Assembly (NCBI GenBank): GCA_003166955.1
Contig: PMUI01000113.1
Location: forward strand, 1-64,000
DNA length: 64,000 nucleotides
From: Acidobacterium sp.
Lineage (GTDB): Bacteria; Acidobacteriota; Terriglobia; Terriglobales; Acidobacteriaceae
Direction: 5' to 3'
Shown: positions 8,599-18,104 of the stretch, piece after piece
Layout of the letters: each line of letters begins with the position of its first letter
Position numbering within the stretch: position 1 is the stretch's first letter
Program-made: the position numbers and the translations under genes
Notes under the pieces: model-generated
Database searches by the model: none
What the model was told of the DNA's origin: nothing
What the model saw: the letters and a program-made list of their open reading frames with translations, nothing else

Positions 8599-9789
8599 AT
8601 GATTTTTGGGGATGAATTGAGGATGTTGGCGGGTTCGCGGGGGACGATGCTGCTGGCGGTTGCGTTGCTGTGCGGGTGCGGCGGCGCGGGGCTGGCGCAG
8701 GCGGCCGGGGTGCAGGAATCCGAAGCGGCGAAGCAGGCGATGGCGCTGGAGCAGCAGGGGCGATTCGCGGAGGCGGCGGAGAGCTGGCGCGCGATTGCTG
8801 AGAAGGATTCCCGGGATGCGACGGCGTTTGCGAGCCTTGGGCTGGACCTGGCGCGGCAGGTGAAGTATCCGGAGGCCGTTGCGGCGTACGAGAAGGCGCT
8901 GCGGCTGAATCCGCACATACCGGGACTGCAGTTGGATTTGGGGCTGGCGCTTTTCAAGCAGGGAAAGCTGGATGAGGCGATTGCGCCGCTGAAGCTGGCG
9001 GTGGCGGCGGCTCCGGGAAATGCGCAGGCGGGGATACTGCTGGGGATGAGCTACTACGGGACGTCGCAGTATGCGGCGGCGGTGCCGTATCTGCGGACCG
9101 CGGTGGAAAGGGCGCCGGAAAATGTGGAGATGCGCGGCGTGCTGGCGCAGAGCTGTCTGCACGCGAAGGAGTACAACTGCGTGCTGGAGCAGTACAAGCA
9201 GATTCTGGCGGTGAATCCGGAGTCGGCGCAGGCGCACGTGCTGGCGGGCGAGGCGCTGGATGGGATGAATCGCACGGTGGACGCAATTGCCGAGTTGGAG
9301 GCGGCGGAGAAGGTAGCGCCAACGGAGCCGAATGTGCACTTCGGACTGGGATATTTGCTGTGGAAGGAGCATCGGTACCAGGAGGCGGAGCCGGAGTTCA
9401 AGGCGGAGATTGAGAATGAGCCTGTGCATGCGCAGGCGCTGGCGTATCTGGGCGACACGGAGATCAAGCTGGAGCACGCGGCGGAGGCGGAGGCCGACCT
9501 GCGGCGGGCTGTGCATCAGGCGGGGGCGATTCCGCTGGCGTGGCTGGATCTGGGGATTGTGCTGGCGGGTGAGGGGAAGAACGACGAGGCGGCGGCGGAT
9601 TTCGAGCAGGCTATTGCGATGGATCCGAGTGGCGTGGACGCGCACTGGCGGCTAGCGCGGCTGTATCAGGCGATGGGGAAGACGGATGCGGCGCGGGCGG
9701 AGGTTGCGAAGGCTCGGGCGCTGCATGAGAAGGAAGACAAGAGCCTGGTGCAGCGGATGACGCCGGTTACCTCGGCGCAGCCGAAGTAG
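8599..9789 (+). CDS. Exported tetratricopeptide-repeat protein
   Basis: A 396-aa protein with a hydrophobic, Cys-containing N-terminus (LLAVALLCGCGGAGLAQA) that may be a Sec or lipoprotein signal, followed by about nine to ten TPR units. Typical TPR residues recur, such as AMALEQQGRFAEAAESWR, YPEAVAAYEKALRLNP and NDEAAADFEQAIAMDP. The start is not settled: ATG 8599, ATG 8623 and ATG 8647 all keep the signal. TPR proteins of this kind scaffold protein-protein contacts in the envelope; no specific partner is shown. The gene converges on a methyltransferase gene. Confidence 0.85.
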   Translation: MIFGDELRMLAGSRGTMLLAVALLCGCGGAGLAQAAGVQESEAAKQAMALEQQGRFAEAAESWRAIAEKDSRDATAFASLGLDLARQVKYPEAVAAYEKALRLNPHIPGLQLDLGLALFKQGKLDEAIAPLKLAVAAAPGNAQAGILLGMSYYGTSQYAAAVPYLRTAVERAPENVEMRGVLAQSCLHAKEYNCVLEQYKQILAVNPESAQAHVLAGEALDGMNRTVDAIAELEAAEKVAPTEPNVHFGLGYLLWKEHRYQEAEPEFKAEIENEPVHAQALAYLGDTEIKLEHAAEAEADLRRAVHQAGAIPLAWLDLGIVLAGEGKNDEAAADFEQAIAMDPSGVDAHWRLARLYQAMGKTDAARAEVAKARALHEKEDKSLVQRMTPVTSAQPK

Positions 9790-9790
9790 C

Positions 9791-9858
9791 CGGCGAGCGG
9801 TTAGCTAAAGTCTGGTTAGCTAAGAGGCGGTTAGCGAAGTGCTTGCGAGGGCGTTAGC
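9791..9858. repeat. Degenerate short intergenic repeat, GGTTAGCKAA type
   Basis: Three copies of a core GGTTAGC(T/G)AA occur at a spacing of about 14-16 bases, followed by a partial copy GCGTTAGCG that supplies the stop codon of the minus-strand methyltransferase. Closely similar units (GGWCAGCKAA) lie at about 25625-25664. The repeat sits between convergent gene ends. Confidence 0.5.
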
Positions 9859-10660
9859 GCTGGGCAATGAAGGTGACCTGGGGGAGGCGGAACCAGATGG
9901 CTTCGCCGTCGAGCTGGATGGTTAGGAGATTGTTGAGTTCCGGCGATGCGCTGGTGAAGAGGCGGCGCAGCTCGGCGACCGTGGTGGGAGGAGTTTTGGA
10001 GCGGCGCACCCAGTCGTCGAAGTCCATTCCGCGCTGGCTCTCGCTGTAGGTGTCGGTGACTTCGCGCTGGATGGTGAGGCCCGCATCGCGGAGGAATTCT
10101 CTCCAGGTGCTGAGGCGGTAGGCGCGGACGTGGGATGGGTCGCGAAGCTTCTCGATGTTGTGGAGCTGCGTGTCGAGGGATTCGTCTTCGGAACTGTAGT
10201 TGTCGACGATGACGACTTTGCCTCCGGGCTTTGTGACGCGCGCCATTTCGCGTACGGCGGCGGCGTTGTCGGCGAAGTGATGCGAGGCGAGGCGGACGGT
10301 GACGATGTCGAATGAGGCGTCGGGGAACGGGAGTCTCTCCGCCGAACCTTGTTTTGTGACGACGTTGGTGAGTCCGCGCTGGGCGGCGTTCTTTGCGGTT
10401 TCGGCGAGCATGGCCTCGGTGAGGTCGTAGGCGACGACCTTCTCGACGTGGGGCGCGAAAGCGAGCGCGGTGTGGCCGGCGCCGGTGGCGATGTCGAGGA
10501 CGGTGTCGGTGGAGCGCGGCGCAGCGAGGGCAACGAGGGCGTTGAGCACGGTCTGATCGGCGTGACCCGCGCTGGTGGAATAGGCTGCGGCGGTTGCGCC
10601 GAATTGCTGCTGCACTTTGCGGTGGACTGACTCTTCGCTCATGGTAGCCATAGAAATCAT
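9854..10660 (-). CDS. Class I SAM-dependent methyltransferase (UbiE-like)
   Basis: A 268-aa cytoplasmic methyltransferase. Motif I is VLDIATGAGHTALAFA, followed by an acidic residue at the end of strand 2 (VVAYDLTEAML). Motif II/III lies around LPFPDASFDIVTVRLASHHF and the post-motif is VREMARVTKPGGKVVIVDNYS. This pattern is that of the UbiE/COQ5 and related small-molecule methyltransferases. Starts at ATG 10660, 10651 or 10642 are all possible. The substrate is unknown: UbiE-like sequences are often mis-annotated as menaquinone enzymes. It is divergent from the DAHP synthase gene. Confidence 0.8.
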   Translation of the reverse strand: MISMATMSEESVHRKVQQQFGATAAAYSTSAGHADQTVLNALVALAAPRSTDTVLDIATGAGHTALAFAPHVEKVVAYDLTEAMLAETAKNAAQRGLTNVVTKQGSAERLPFPDASFDIVTVRLASHHFADNAAAVREMARVTKPGGKVVIVDNYSSEDESLDTQLHNIEKLRDPSHVRAYRLSTWREFLRDAGLTIQREVTDTYSESQRGMDFDDWVRRSKTPPTTVAELRRLFTSASPELNNLLTIQLDGEAIWFRLPQVTFIAQR

Positions 10661-10967
10661 GCTAGATGCTGGGGCGGATTGAAGTCGAACACGACCGAGG
10701 CAGGCTGTCCGGCGGTTTTTGTGACGGTGCTCACAGCCAAGCCTTTTCCCTGGCCGCTAGAGTTCGGGTAGTTTCCGGGTGGGATATATAAGGATGCGTA
10801 GCAGCTGAGGCCCGGTCGCCAGGTCCCCATCAAAACGGCGATCCAGAGGGTGTTTGTGGCGAGCGCGGCGCCTGGCCTGTTCAGTGTTCACGGGCGGAAT
10901 CAGGCCGAGGCGCAAAGCCGGACGCAAAAAGGGGCGGGAACACCGCGCTAAGCGCGGGGAGCGAGCC
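10661..10967. other. Divergent region and possible structured leader of aroF
   Basis: About 300 bases separate the methyltransferase and DAHP synthase genes. Downstream parts can pair: GTGTTC (near 10881) with GAACAC (near 10937), and CCGCGC-TAA-GCGCGG just before the GGGGAG ribosome binding site of the 10968 start. One segment, GGCGCAAAGCC, recalls the conserved CGCAAAGCC of c-di-GMP-I riboswitches, but the rest of that consensus is not present in order, so I do not call a riboswitch. Confidence 0.35.
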
Positions 10968-12014
10968 ATGATGGACGAACCTCAAAATCGGCTGCTCCAA
11001 AGCTTGGCACAAGAAAGTGCGGGACGTTCTGCTGACCCGTTGGTGCGCGATGAAGGACACCAAAGACAGGGCGAAATTCCACCTTTCGATGGAGGCAGCG
11101 CGACCCCTTCAGGACTAGTCTCAGCTGTTCCCCAGAGAAGTGGAGCCCAGGTGGGCGGAGGCTGGAAAGATCAGTTTGCGGACGCGCCGGATGTTTTGAA
11201 GAGCGCGCCGGAAGACAAGACGGTGGTATGGGCGGGCGGCGTTGCCATCGGCGGCGATGAATTTGTAACCATGGCTGGTCCTTGTTCGGTGGAAACCGAG
11301 CGCCAGCTGATGGAGACAGCGGAGCGCGTGGCCGCCGCCGGTGCCCGGGTGCTGCGCGGCGGAGCGTTTAAGCCGCGGAGTTCGCCCTACGCGTTCCAGG
11401 GGCTGGGGCTTGCGGGGCTCAAACTGCTGGCTGCGGCGCGCGCGGCGACGGGGCTGGCCATTGTCACCGAGGTGATGGCGGCGGCGGACGCGCCGATGGT
11501 CGCCGAATACGCCGACATTCTGCAGATAGGCTCGCGGAGCATGGAGAATTACGCTCTGCTGGAAGCCGCTGCGAAGACGGGCCGGCCGATCCTGCTGAAG
11601 CGTGGCATGGTGGCGACGATCGCCGACCTGCTGCGGTCGGCGCAATGTGTGGTCAGCTATGGCAATCCCAATGTGATTCTGTGCGAGCGCGGCATTCGCA
11701 CGTTCGAGACAGCCACGCGGAATACCTTCGATGTTTGCGGGATGATTGTGCTCAAGGAAGTGTCGCGGCTGCCGGTGATTGCCGATCCGAGCCATGCGGC
11801 GGGAAGGCGGAGTCTGGTGCCCGCGCTGGCGCGGAGTGCGGTGGCGGCGGGTGCCGATGGCTTGCTTGTCGAAGTGCATCCGGATCCGGACCGGGCGTGG
11901 AGCGACGGTGAGCAGTCGCTGACATTTTCGGAGTTTGGGACGATGATGGCGGACCTTGCTCCGTGGTGCGAGCTGCGGGCGTCGTGCAATTACGCGCTGG
12001 AGACGGTCGCGTGA
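10968..12014 (+). CDS. aroF: 3-deoxy-7-phosphoheptulonate (DAHP) synthase, type I-beta-like
   Basis: Catalyses the first step of the shikimate pathway, joining phosphoenolpyruvate and erythrose 4-phosphate. The core is clear: [24 protein letters not shown], the KRG of [27 protein letters not shown] and [18 protein letters not shown]. It matches the Thermotoga-type enzyme but lacks a recognisable N-terminal ferredoxin-like regulatory domain. ATG 10968 has GGGGAG six bases upstream and gives 348 aa, but its first 60 codons have composition unlike the rest. GTG 11151, with GGAG five bases upstream, would give a 287-aa core enzyme. The stop codon overlaps the next gene start (GTGA), which ties it to the heme-propeller operon. 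Confidence 0.9.
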   Translation: MMDEPQNRLLQSLAQESAGRSADPLVRDEGHQRQGEIPPFDGGSATPSGLVSAVPQRSGAQVGGGWKDQFADAPDVLKSAPEDKTVVWAGGVAIGGDEFVTMAGPCSVETERQLMETAERVAAAGARVLRGGAFKPRSSPYAFQGLGLAGLKLLAAARAATGLAIVTEVMAAADAPMVAEYADILQIGSRSMENYALLEAAAKTGRPILLKRGMVATIADLLRSAQCVVSYGNPNVILCERGIRTFETATRNTFDVCGMIVLKEVSRLPVIADPSHAAGRRSLVPALARSAVAAGADGLLVEVHPDPDRAWSDGEQSLTFSEFGTMMADLAPWCELRASCNYALETVA

Positions 12015-13402
12015 GATGGCTGACGACAGGGGCGGTCGTAGTGTGCGCGCTATTGCTGGTAGCGCTGGTGTACGGATTGCCGCCGCAGCCTGATCGGCCG
12101 GCGGGCGGCTCGAATCAAAGACAAGCTGAGACGGTTCCGGTGATCTTCACCGCTGCGCCGGTGTATGTGTCGCTGGCTGCTCTGCATGGGGAGGAGCGCT
12201 TTCCTGAGGGGGCGCAGCTGATGGTGTTGCGCGGGGGCCAGACCAGGCTGCTGGTTCTCGGATTTGCTGCGACCGCGGACGCCAGCGTTTCGTTCGACGC
12301 CCAGACTGTGTTGTTTGCGGGGAAGAAGAACGCGGGAGATCCATGGGAGATTTGGGAAGTTTCAGCTGAGGGCGGAGCGCCGCAGTTGGTGCTGCGGGGG
12401 ACGACGGATTTGATTCGTCCGCTGTGGATGCCGGATGGGCGCATGGTGCTTGCGCGGCGGGAGCGGGACGGGTTTGCGCTGGAGGCTGTGGGCCTGGATG
12501 GATCGGGGGCGGTGCGGTTGAGCTATTTGCCGGGGAATTTTGTTCCCGACGATGTGCTGCGCGATGGGCGCGTGTTGTTTGAGTCGGGATTTCCGCTGGG
12601 GAGTGGGGCGACGCCCGAGATGTTTCTGGTGTATGCGGATGGCAGCGGCGTGGAGTCGGTCCGGTGCGATCACGGTGCGGCGCGGGAGCATGGGCGGCAG
12701 ATGGTTTCCGGAGACATTGTGTTCGCGCACGGAGAGCGGTTGGCGCGGTTCACCTCAGCTCTGGCGGAGGAAGCTGCGGTTGCGGCTCCGGCTGGCGAGT
12801 ATGCAGGCGATGTGGCGGAGATGCCGGATGGTCGTTGGCTGGTGGCTGCACGCAAACCCGGGGCGAAGCACTTTGGGTTAGGGGCGTGGAAGCCGGGCGC
12901 GGCGGCGGTGACGGTTATTGTGCAGGACGCGGAGCGGGATCTGATCGAGCCCGTGGTGGTGGTGCCGCGTGCGGTGCCGAACCGGCATCCTTCGGGGTTG
13001 CATGACTGGACGGTGGGCAATCTGCTGGCGCTCGATGCGCGGCTGTCGCGGAGCGGGGCGCTTGCGGAGGAGCCGGCGGCGGTGCGGGCGGAGGCTCTCG
13101 GCGGAGACGGGAAAGTGGTTGCGCTGGGGACGACGCCGGTGGAGAAGGACGGCTCGTTCTTTGTGCAGGCTGCGGGGGATCGTCCGCTGCGGTTCATTCT
13201 GCTGGATGCGGCGGGGCACACGCTGCGTGAAGAGCATGGATGGTTCTGGGTGCGGCGGGGTGAGCAGCGCATCTGCGTGGGTTGTCATACAGGGCCGGAG
13301 CGGGCGCCGGAGAATCGGGTTCCGCAGGTGCTGTTGAGGACGACGACGCCGGCGGACATGACGGGCGGGGCGGCTGGTGCTGCCACAGCAGGAGGCCGGT
13401 GA
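12011..13402 (+). CDS. Beta-propeller heme protein resembling the hydrazine synthase alpha middle domain
   Basis: A 463-aa exported protein starting with GTG in a 4-base overlap with aroF. An N-terminal membrane/signal segment ([19 protein letters not shown]) is followed by TolB/PD40-like propeller blades ([37 protein letters not shown]). The C-terminal ~110 residues have [19 protein letters not shown], then [17 protein letters not shown], and one c-type heme site, CVGCH, at residues 422-426 followed by PENRVPQVL. From memory this order matches proteins annotated with a hydrazine synthase alpha middle domain in planctomycetes and relatives; those homologues are not thought to make hydrazine. 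It probably anchors to the inner membrane and faces the periplasm. Confidence 0.72.
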   Translation: MRWLTTGAVVVCALLLVALVYGLPPQPDRPAGGSNQRQAETVPVIFTAAPVYVSLAALHGEERFPEGAQLMVLRGGQTRLLVLGFAATADASVSFDAQTVLFAGKKNAGDPWEIWEVSAEGGAPQLVLRGTTDLIRPLWMPDGRMVLARRERDGFALEAVGLDGSGAVRLSYLPGNFVPDDVLRDGRVLFESGFPLGSGATPEMFLVYADGSGVESVRCDHGAAREHGRQMVSGDIVFAHGERLARFTSALAEEAAVAAPAGEYAGDVAEMPDGRWLVAARKPGAKHFGLGAWKPGAAAVTVIVQDAERDLIEPVVVVPRAVPNRHPSGLHDWTVGNLLALDARLSRSGALAEEPAAVRAEALGGDGKVVALGTTPVEKDGSFFVQAAGDRPLRFILLDAAGHTLREEHGWFWVRRGEQRICVGCHTGPERAPENRVPQVLLRTTTPADMTGGAAGAATAGGR

Positions 13403-13403
13403 T

Positions 13404-15104
13404 ATGCAACTGCGGCTGTTACTTGTGTTGGGGCTGACTTCGGCTGCGATGGGGCAGGTTCGGGCGCCAGATGCGCATCCGGGCGCTCAGAATTTGAGGG
13501 CCTCGCAGACGGCTGAGGCGAAGTCGGGGATTCGTTTTGAGGACGCGACGGCGAAAGCGGGCATCGATTTCACCCACAGCTTTGGGTCGGCGAAGCTGGG
13601 GTCGCTGCTCGAGGGCACCGGTTCGGGCTGTGTCTGGTTCGACTTCAACAATGATGGTTTGCCGGACCTGTATGTGCTGAGCGGCCGTCCGCTGGATGAT
13701 TCCATGCATCCGCATCCGCTGAAGGAGAAGCCGGCGATTCCACCGCACAACCATTTGTATCGCAACAACGGCGATGGCACGTTTACGGATGTGACGGAGA
13801 AAGCCGGGCTCGATCCGGATATGTATGCCGTGGCCGTCACTGCCGCGGATTATGACAACGACGGCTACGAAGACCTGTTGGTGACTGGGTACGGAAAGAC
13901 CATCCTGTATCACAACAACGGCAACGGGACGTTCACCGATGTGACGGCGAAGGCCGGAATCAAGGTGGACGGTTGGGCAATCAGCTCGACCTGGCTCGAT
14001 TATGATCGCGACGGGTGCGTGGATTTGTTTGTCGGACGGTATGTCAAGTTCGATCCGAAGTATCACAACTACTATGCAGCGGATAACTACCCTGGCCCGC
14101 TGGATTATGAGGGCGAGACCAACAGGTTATTTCACAATAACTGCGACGGGACATTTACCGATGTGACGGATAAATCCGGCATCGGCGCCTATATTGGCCG
14201 CACCATGGGAGTGACGGCTGCGGACTTCGATGGGGATGGGTGGCCGGACATTTATGTTGCCAACGACCGGACGGAAAACTTCCTGTTCCATAACAAGCAC
14301 GATGGGACGTTCGAAGAGATTGCGAACGACGCGGGCGTGGCTTATGGCCAAAACGGGGAGGCGACCTCGTCGATGGGCCCGGTCTTTGCGGACATCACGG
14401 GCAGCGGGTTGCTCGACCTGTGGGTGAGCGATGCGCATTACAACCGTCTGGTGAAGAACAACGGTAAAGGCGGGTTCGACGACATCGGGATCGCGTCGGG
14501 GTTGTCGCAGGCGAATGCGCAGTACGTGAGCTGGGGCACGGGGGTCTACGACTTCGATAACGATGGCTGGCTGGACATCATGGTGTTTCATGGCGGGCTG
14601 ATTCAGATGATTCCGCAGGAGCATTCGGTGTTTCGCGGGCTGGGCGGCGGGCGGTTTGAGGATGTGTCGGCGACGGCCGGCGCTGCGCTCAGCATCAAGA
14701 CGGTCGCGCGCGGAGCGTGCTTTGCCGATTACGACAACGATGGAAAGGTGGATGCGTTTGTCGTGAACCTTGGCGGGCGCGGTGTACTGCTGCACAACGT
14801 TTCGACAGGGACGGGACATTGGATCGCGATACAGCTGAAAGGCGCCAGGAACGGCAAGAACAACGTCGGGAGCAATCGCGACGGCATTGGCGCCCGGGTG
14901 GAGGTTTGGGCTGGCGGGCGAGAGCAGGTGGCTGAGCGGGTGGCTGGGTCTGGGTATCTCTCGCAGAACGATGGGCGGCTGCACTTCGGTCTGGGAGCGG
15001 CGGAGAAGGTCGACAAGGTAGTCGTTCATTGGCCGAGTGGCAAGGAGCAGACTCTGGAGAGCCAGAGCGTGAATCGGGTGATCACGGTGGAGGAACCGCA
15101 ATGA
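13404..15104 (+). CDS. Exported FG-GAP / ASPIC-UnbV protein (CRTAC1-like)
   Basis: A 566-aa exported protein. ATG 13404 follows an AGGAGG site and starts the signal peptide MQLRLLLVLGLTSAAMGQ. Repeated FG-GAP/integrin-alpha-like motifs with Ca-binding acidic loops follow (FDFNNDGLPDLYV, YDNDGYEDLLV, FDGDGWPDIYV, YDNDGKVDAFV), folding as a propeller. The C-terminal ~75 residues are an ASPIC/UnbV domain (GIGARVEVWAGG, GYLSQNDGRLHFGLG, VDKVVVHWPSGKEQ). The family is abundant in acidobacteria, often beside TPR proteins, and has no settled biochemical role. One base separates it from the upstream gene and its stop overlaps the next ATG. Confidence 0.88.
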   Translation: MQLRLLLVLGLTSAAMGQVRAPDAHPGAQNLRASQTAEAKSGIRFEDATAKAGIDFTHSFGSAKLGSLLEGTGSGCVWFDFNNDGLPDLYVLSGRPLDDSMHPHPLKEKPAIPPHNHLYRNNGDGTFTDVTEKAGLDPDMYAVAVTAADYDNDGYEDLLVTGYGKTILYHNNGNGTFTDVTAKAGIKVDGWAISSTWLDYDRDGCVDLFVGRYVKFDPKYHNYYAADNYPGPLDYEGETNRLFHNNCDGTFTDVTDKSGIGAYIGRTMGVTAADFDGDGWPDIYVANDRTENFLFHNKHDGTFEEIANDAGVAYGQNGEATSSMGPVFADITGSGLLDLWVSDAHYNRLVKNNGKGGFDDIGIASGLSQANAQYVSWGTGVYDFDNDGWLDIMVFHGGLIQMIPQEHSVFRGLGGGRFEDVSATAGAALSIKTVARGACFADYDNDGKVDAFVVNLGGRGVLLHNVSTGTGHWIAIQLKGARNGKNNVGSNRDGIGARVEVWAGGREQVAERVAGSGYLSQNDGRLHFGLGAAEKVDKVVVHWPSGKEQTLESQSVNRVITVEEPQ

Positions 15105-16978
15105 GGCGCCGGGTCACGATGGTTGCGGTGGTTGCGGCGGCTTTGTGTTTGGTTCTGCTATGGCAGCCGGGGATGGTGAGGGTTTCTGCGCAGCTCTCAA
15201 CTCCGCCAGAGGAGCGCTATGCTTCGCCGCTGGAGGTGTTGCTGTCGCCGGATGGCGCGAGGCTGTATGTGCTGTGCCAGGGAGCGGATGAAGTACGGGT
15301 GCTCGACGCTGCGACGGGTCGCGTTCTGCGGACAATTTCGGTTGGGCATCTGCCGCGGGGGTTCTCGTTTTCGCCGGATGGCGCGCGGCTGTTTGTGGTG
15401 AATTCGTGGGACGATACTGTCACCGTCATCGATACACAATCGGGACGGGTGAAGGCAACGTGGGCGGCGGGGTTTGAGCCTTCGAGCGTGGTGGAAGATC
15501 GGCCGGGCAAACTACTGTATGTCGCCGACCGCATTGGCAATAATGTCACGGTTCTGGATGCGGCGACGGGCGAAGAAAAAACCACGCTGGCTGCGGGGCG
15601 CGGGGCGAGCTATCTGACGATGAGCGCGGATGGCAGCCGCTTGTATGCGACGCATGTGTATCCGAACGCAACGCCGCACAGGACGCCGCCGAAGTCGGAG
15701 ATCACGATTATCGATCCGGCGCAGGCGCGAGTGGTGGGCCGGATGATGTTGCCGGATATTGCTGGTGTATTTCATGTGGCGCTTTCGCGGGATGGGCGGC
15801 TGGGTGTGGCGGCGGAGCTGCATCCGAAGAACCTGGTGCCGATGGCGCATGTGGAGCATGGTTGGGTTTTCGGCAATACGCTGACGGTTTTTGGTGCGGA
15901 TGTGGGACGCAGTGTCGAAGTTCCGCTGGATGAGCTGGACAGGTACTACGCATTGCCGTTCGGTGTCGCGATAACTCCGGATAAGTCGCGAATCTATGTG
16001 ACGCATGGCGGGTCGGATTGCGTCACGGTCATTGATACGAAAAAGATGCTGGCGTATATCCGGGCGCATCCGGAGCCATTCGCGGAGGACTTATCGGCGA
16101 GTGCGAACTATGTTGAGGCGCGCGTTGCTGTGGGGAAGAACCCACGTGGGCTGGTGCTGAGTCGCGATGGTGGGCGGCTGTTCGTAGCAAACCGGCTGGA
16201 TGACACGATCAGCGTGCTTTCCACGCGGGAGAATCGGGTGACGCAAACGATCAAGCTGGTTGGGCCGGATAAAGTTTCTCCGTTGCGGCGCGGGGAGCAG
16301 ACGTTCTATGCAGCGAAGTATGCGTTTCAGGGGCATTTCGGATGCTCGAACTGCCATATCGATTCGACGTTCGACGGGCTGCAGTGGGATCTTGAGCCGG
16401 ACGGGTTCGGGAAGGACATTGTCGACAACCGGCTGCTCGAAGATCTGCGGGGAACGGAGCCGTTCAAGTGGAACGGCGGCAACCCTTCGATTGCGATCGA
16501 ATGCGGGCCGCGGACGGAGATGTATTTCTGGCGATCGCAGACGTTCGACGACCTTACGCTGGCGGACCTGGTGCTGTATATCCGCCACCTGCCATTGCGC
16601 CCCAATCGCTGGCGGGCGGCGGACGGGGCGCTAACGCCCGCGCAGGAGCGGGGGCGGGCAATCTTCCATCGCACGGTGGACAAGCTGGGGCAGCCGATTC
16701 CGGAGGGCAACCGGTGCGCGTATTGTCACAGCGGACCGAAGGGAACCAACCAGAAATCGTTCGACGTGGGCACAGGCAAGTGGACGGACAACAGTGGCGT
16801 GCTTGACACACCGCAGCTGATGAACGTGGCGCTGACGGCCCCGTATTTGCACGATGGGTCGGCTAAGTCGCTCGAGGAGATATGGACGGTCTATAACCCG
16901 CACGATCGGCACGGACGCACGAACGATCTGACGAAGGATGAGTTGAACGATTTGATTGAGTATTTGAGGACGCGATGA
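15101..16978 (+). CDS. YVTN beta-propeller diheme cytochrome c protein
   Basis: A 625-aa exported protein whose ATG overlaps the preceding stop (ATGA). After a signal segment (MVAVVAAALCLVLLW) come YVTN/NHL-like blades with surface-layer-type repeats (LYVLCQGADEVRVLDAATG, LFVVNSWDDTVTVIDT, LYVADRIGNNVTVLDAATG, IYVTHGGSDCVTVIDTKK). The C-terminal third holds two c-type heme sites, CSNCH (415-419) and CAYCH (539-543), in a layout like di-heme peroxidase/MauG-type proteins, including DTPQLMNVALTAPYLHDGSA, where a Met or His could be the distal ligand. It likely carries out periplasmic electron transfer or oxidation; the partner is not known. Confidence 0.83.
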   Translation: MRRRVTMVAVVAAALCLVLLWQPGMVRVSAQLSTPPEERYASPLEVLLSPDGARLYVLCQGADEVRVLDAATGRVLRTISVGHLPRGFSFSPDGARLFVVNSWDDTVTVIDTQSGRVKATWAAGFEPSSVVEDRPGKLLYVADRIGNNVTVLDAATGEEKTTLAAGRGASYLTMSADGSRLYATHVYPNATPHRTPPKSEITIIDPAQARVVGRMMLPDIAGVFHVALSRDGRLGVAAELHPKNLVPMAHVEHGWVFGNTLTVFGADVGRSVEVPLDELDRYYALPFGVAITPDKSRIYVTHGGSDCVTVIDTKKMLAYIRAHPEPFAEDLSASANYVEARVAVGKNPRGLVLSRDGGRLFVANRLDDTISVLSTRENRVTQTIKLVGPDKVSPLRRGEQTFYAAKYAFQGHFGCSNCHIDSTFDGLQWDLEPDGFGKDIVDNRLLEDLRGTEPFKWNGGNPSIAIECGPRTEMYFWRSQTFDDLTLADLVLYIRHLPLRPNRWRAADGALTPAQERGRAIFHRTVDKLGQPIPEGNRCAYCHSGPKGTNQKSFDVGTGKWTDNSGVLDTPQLMNVALTAPYLHDGSAKSLEEIWTVYNPHDRHGRTNDLTKDELNDLIEYLRTR

Positions 16979-18093
16979 GACGAATGACTTGCATTGCGAT
17001 TCTGGTAGTGATTGCCGGGACAGTTGGGGTAGCGGCCCAAAGCGGCGCGCACCCGGTGCGCAAGGTCCATGCCGTCGCGCAGGCCTTGGGTGTGCCGACG
17101 ATGCCACGGTTCCGGTTTGAGAATTTCACGACGGCGAATGGATTGCCGGATAACCATGTTTTCTCCGTGCTGGTGGATGGGGATCGCGTTTGGGCGGGCA
17201 CGGAGAACGGGCTGGCGGTCTACGAAGGCGGGAACTGGAAGACCTATACGACGGCCGATGGTCTGGCGCATCGTGCAGTGTTGTCGTTGGCGCTGGATAA
17301 GCGGACCGGGGATGTGTGGGCGGGGACGATGGGCGGGCTGAGCCGTGTGTCGGCGGGACGGATCGATAGCTACACGCAGTTGAATTCGGGGCTGAGCAAC
17401 GATGTGGTCTATGGAGTTTCGGTCGAAGGCGAGAACGTTTGGGTGGCGACAGCGGCGGGCGCTTGCCGGCTGAATACGCGGACGGGGGAGTGGTCGCTCT
17501 ACAACGAGCGCAACACTCCGATGAATGAGATTTGGGTGTATGCGGTTTCGGCGGCGGCGGACAAGGTCTACTTCGCGGTATGGGGAAGCGGACTGCTGGA
17601 GCTGAACCAGAAGACAGGTGTCTGGGATAAGTGGGACGATCCCGATGGCGAGAATGAGATGGTGCTGCTGAAGGATCAGGGATTGATCCACGAGATCACG
17701 ACGTCGGTGAGTTATGTGGATGGAGTGGTTTGGGTGGCTACTTATTTCGGCGATAGCCACTATGACGGGCGGTACTGGCATAACTTCCTGACTAAAGACA
17801 GCGGACTGCCAAGTAACTTCACAAATACCATGAGGGGTATCGATCGCAAGCGGGCGTGGTTTGGGACGGACAAGGGACTGGCTTACTTTGACGGGACGAA
17901 CTGGGCGGTTTATCGGCCTGCGCTGGACACGGGCAAGCCGGAGATGACGGTGCGGGATGCGCGGGGACAGGTTACGGCGATTCCGGTGGAGACGGCACCG
18001 GCGCATAACTACGTTTTGGGAATTGATTTTCAGGGTCGTGATATTTGGGTCGCGACTGCAAAGGGATTAAGTCACGGAATTTATCAACCATAA
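16975..18093 (+). CDS. Exported two-component-regulator-type (Reg_prop) propeller protein
   Basis: A 372-aa protein starting by a 4-base overlap (ATGA). A signal peptide (CIAILVVIAGTVGVAAQ) leads to about seven propeller repeats of the kind found in the sensor domain of hybrid two-component regulators: FTTANGLPDNHVFSVLVDGD, VWAGTENGLAVYEGG, VWAGTMGGLSRVSAG, VWVATAAGACRLN and AWFGTDKGLAYFDGTNW. There is no kinase, TM helix or output domain after the propeller, so this is a free-standing periplasmic version. In canonical proteins these blades bind polysaccharide or sense ligands; here it more likely acts with the two heme propellers encoded just upstream. Confidence 0.82.
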   Translation: MRRMTCIAILVVIAGTVGVAAQSGAHPVRKVHAVAQALGVPTMPRFRFENFTTANGLPDNHVFSVLVDGDRVWAGTENGLAVYEGGNWKTYTTADGLAHRAVLSLALDKRTGDVWAGTMGGLSRVSAGRIDSYTQLNSGLSNDVVYGVSVEGENVWVATAAGACRLNTRTGEWSLYNERNTPMNEIWVYAVSAAADKVYFAVWGSGLLELNQKTGVWDKWDDPDGENEMVLLKDQGLIHEITTSVSYVDGVVWVATYFGDSHYDGRYWHNFLTKDSGLPSNFTNTMRGIDRKRAWFGTDKGLAYFDGTNWAVYRPALDTGKPEMTVRDARGQVTAIPVETAPAHNYVLGIDFQGRDIWVATAKGLSHGIYQP

Positions 18094-18104
18094 GGAGAGG
18101 CTTT

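Noticed and set aside
10881-10967. c-di-GMP-I riboswitch upstream of aroF
   Set aside because: Only CGCAAAGCC matches; the GNRA hairpin and receptor order of the consensus are missing.
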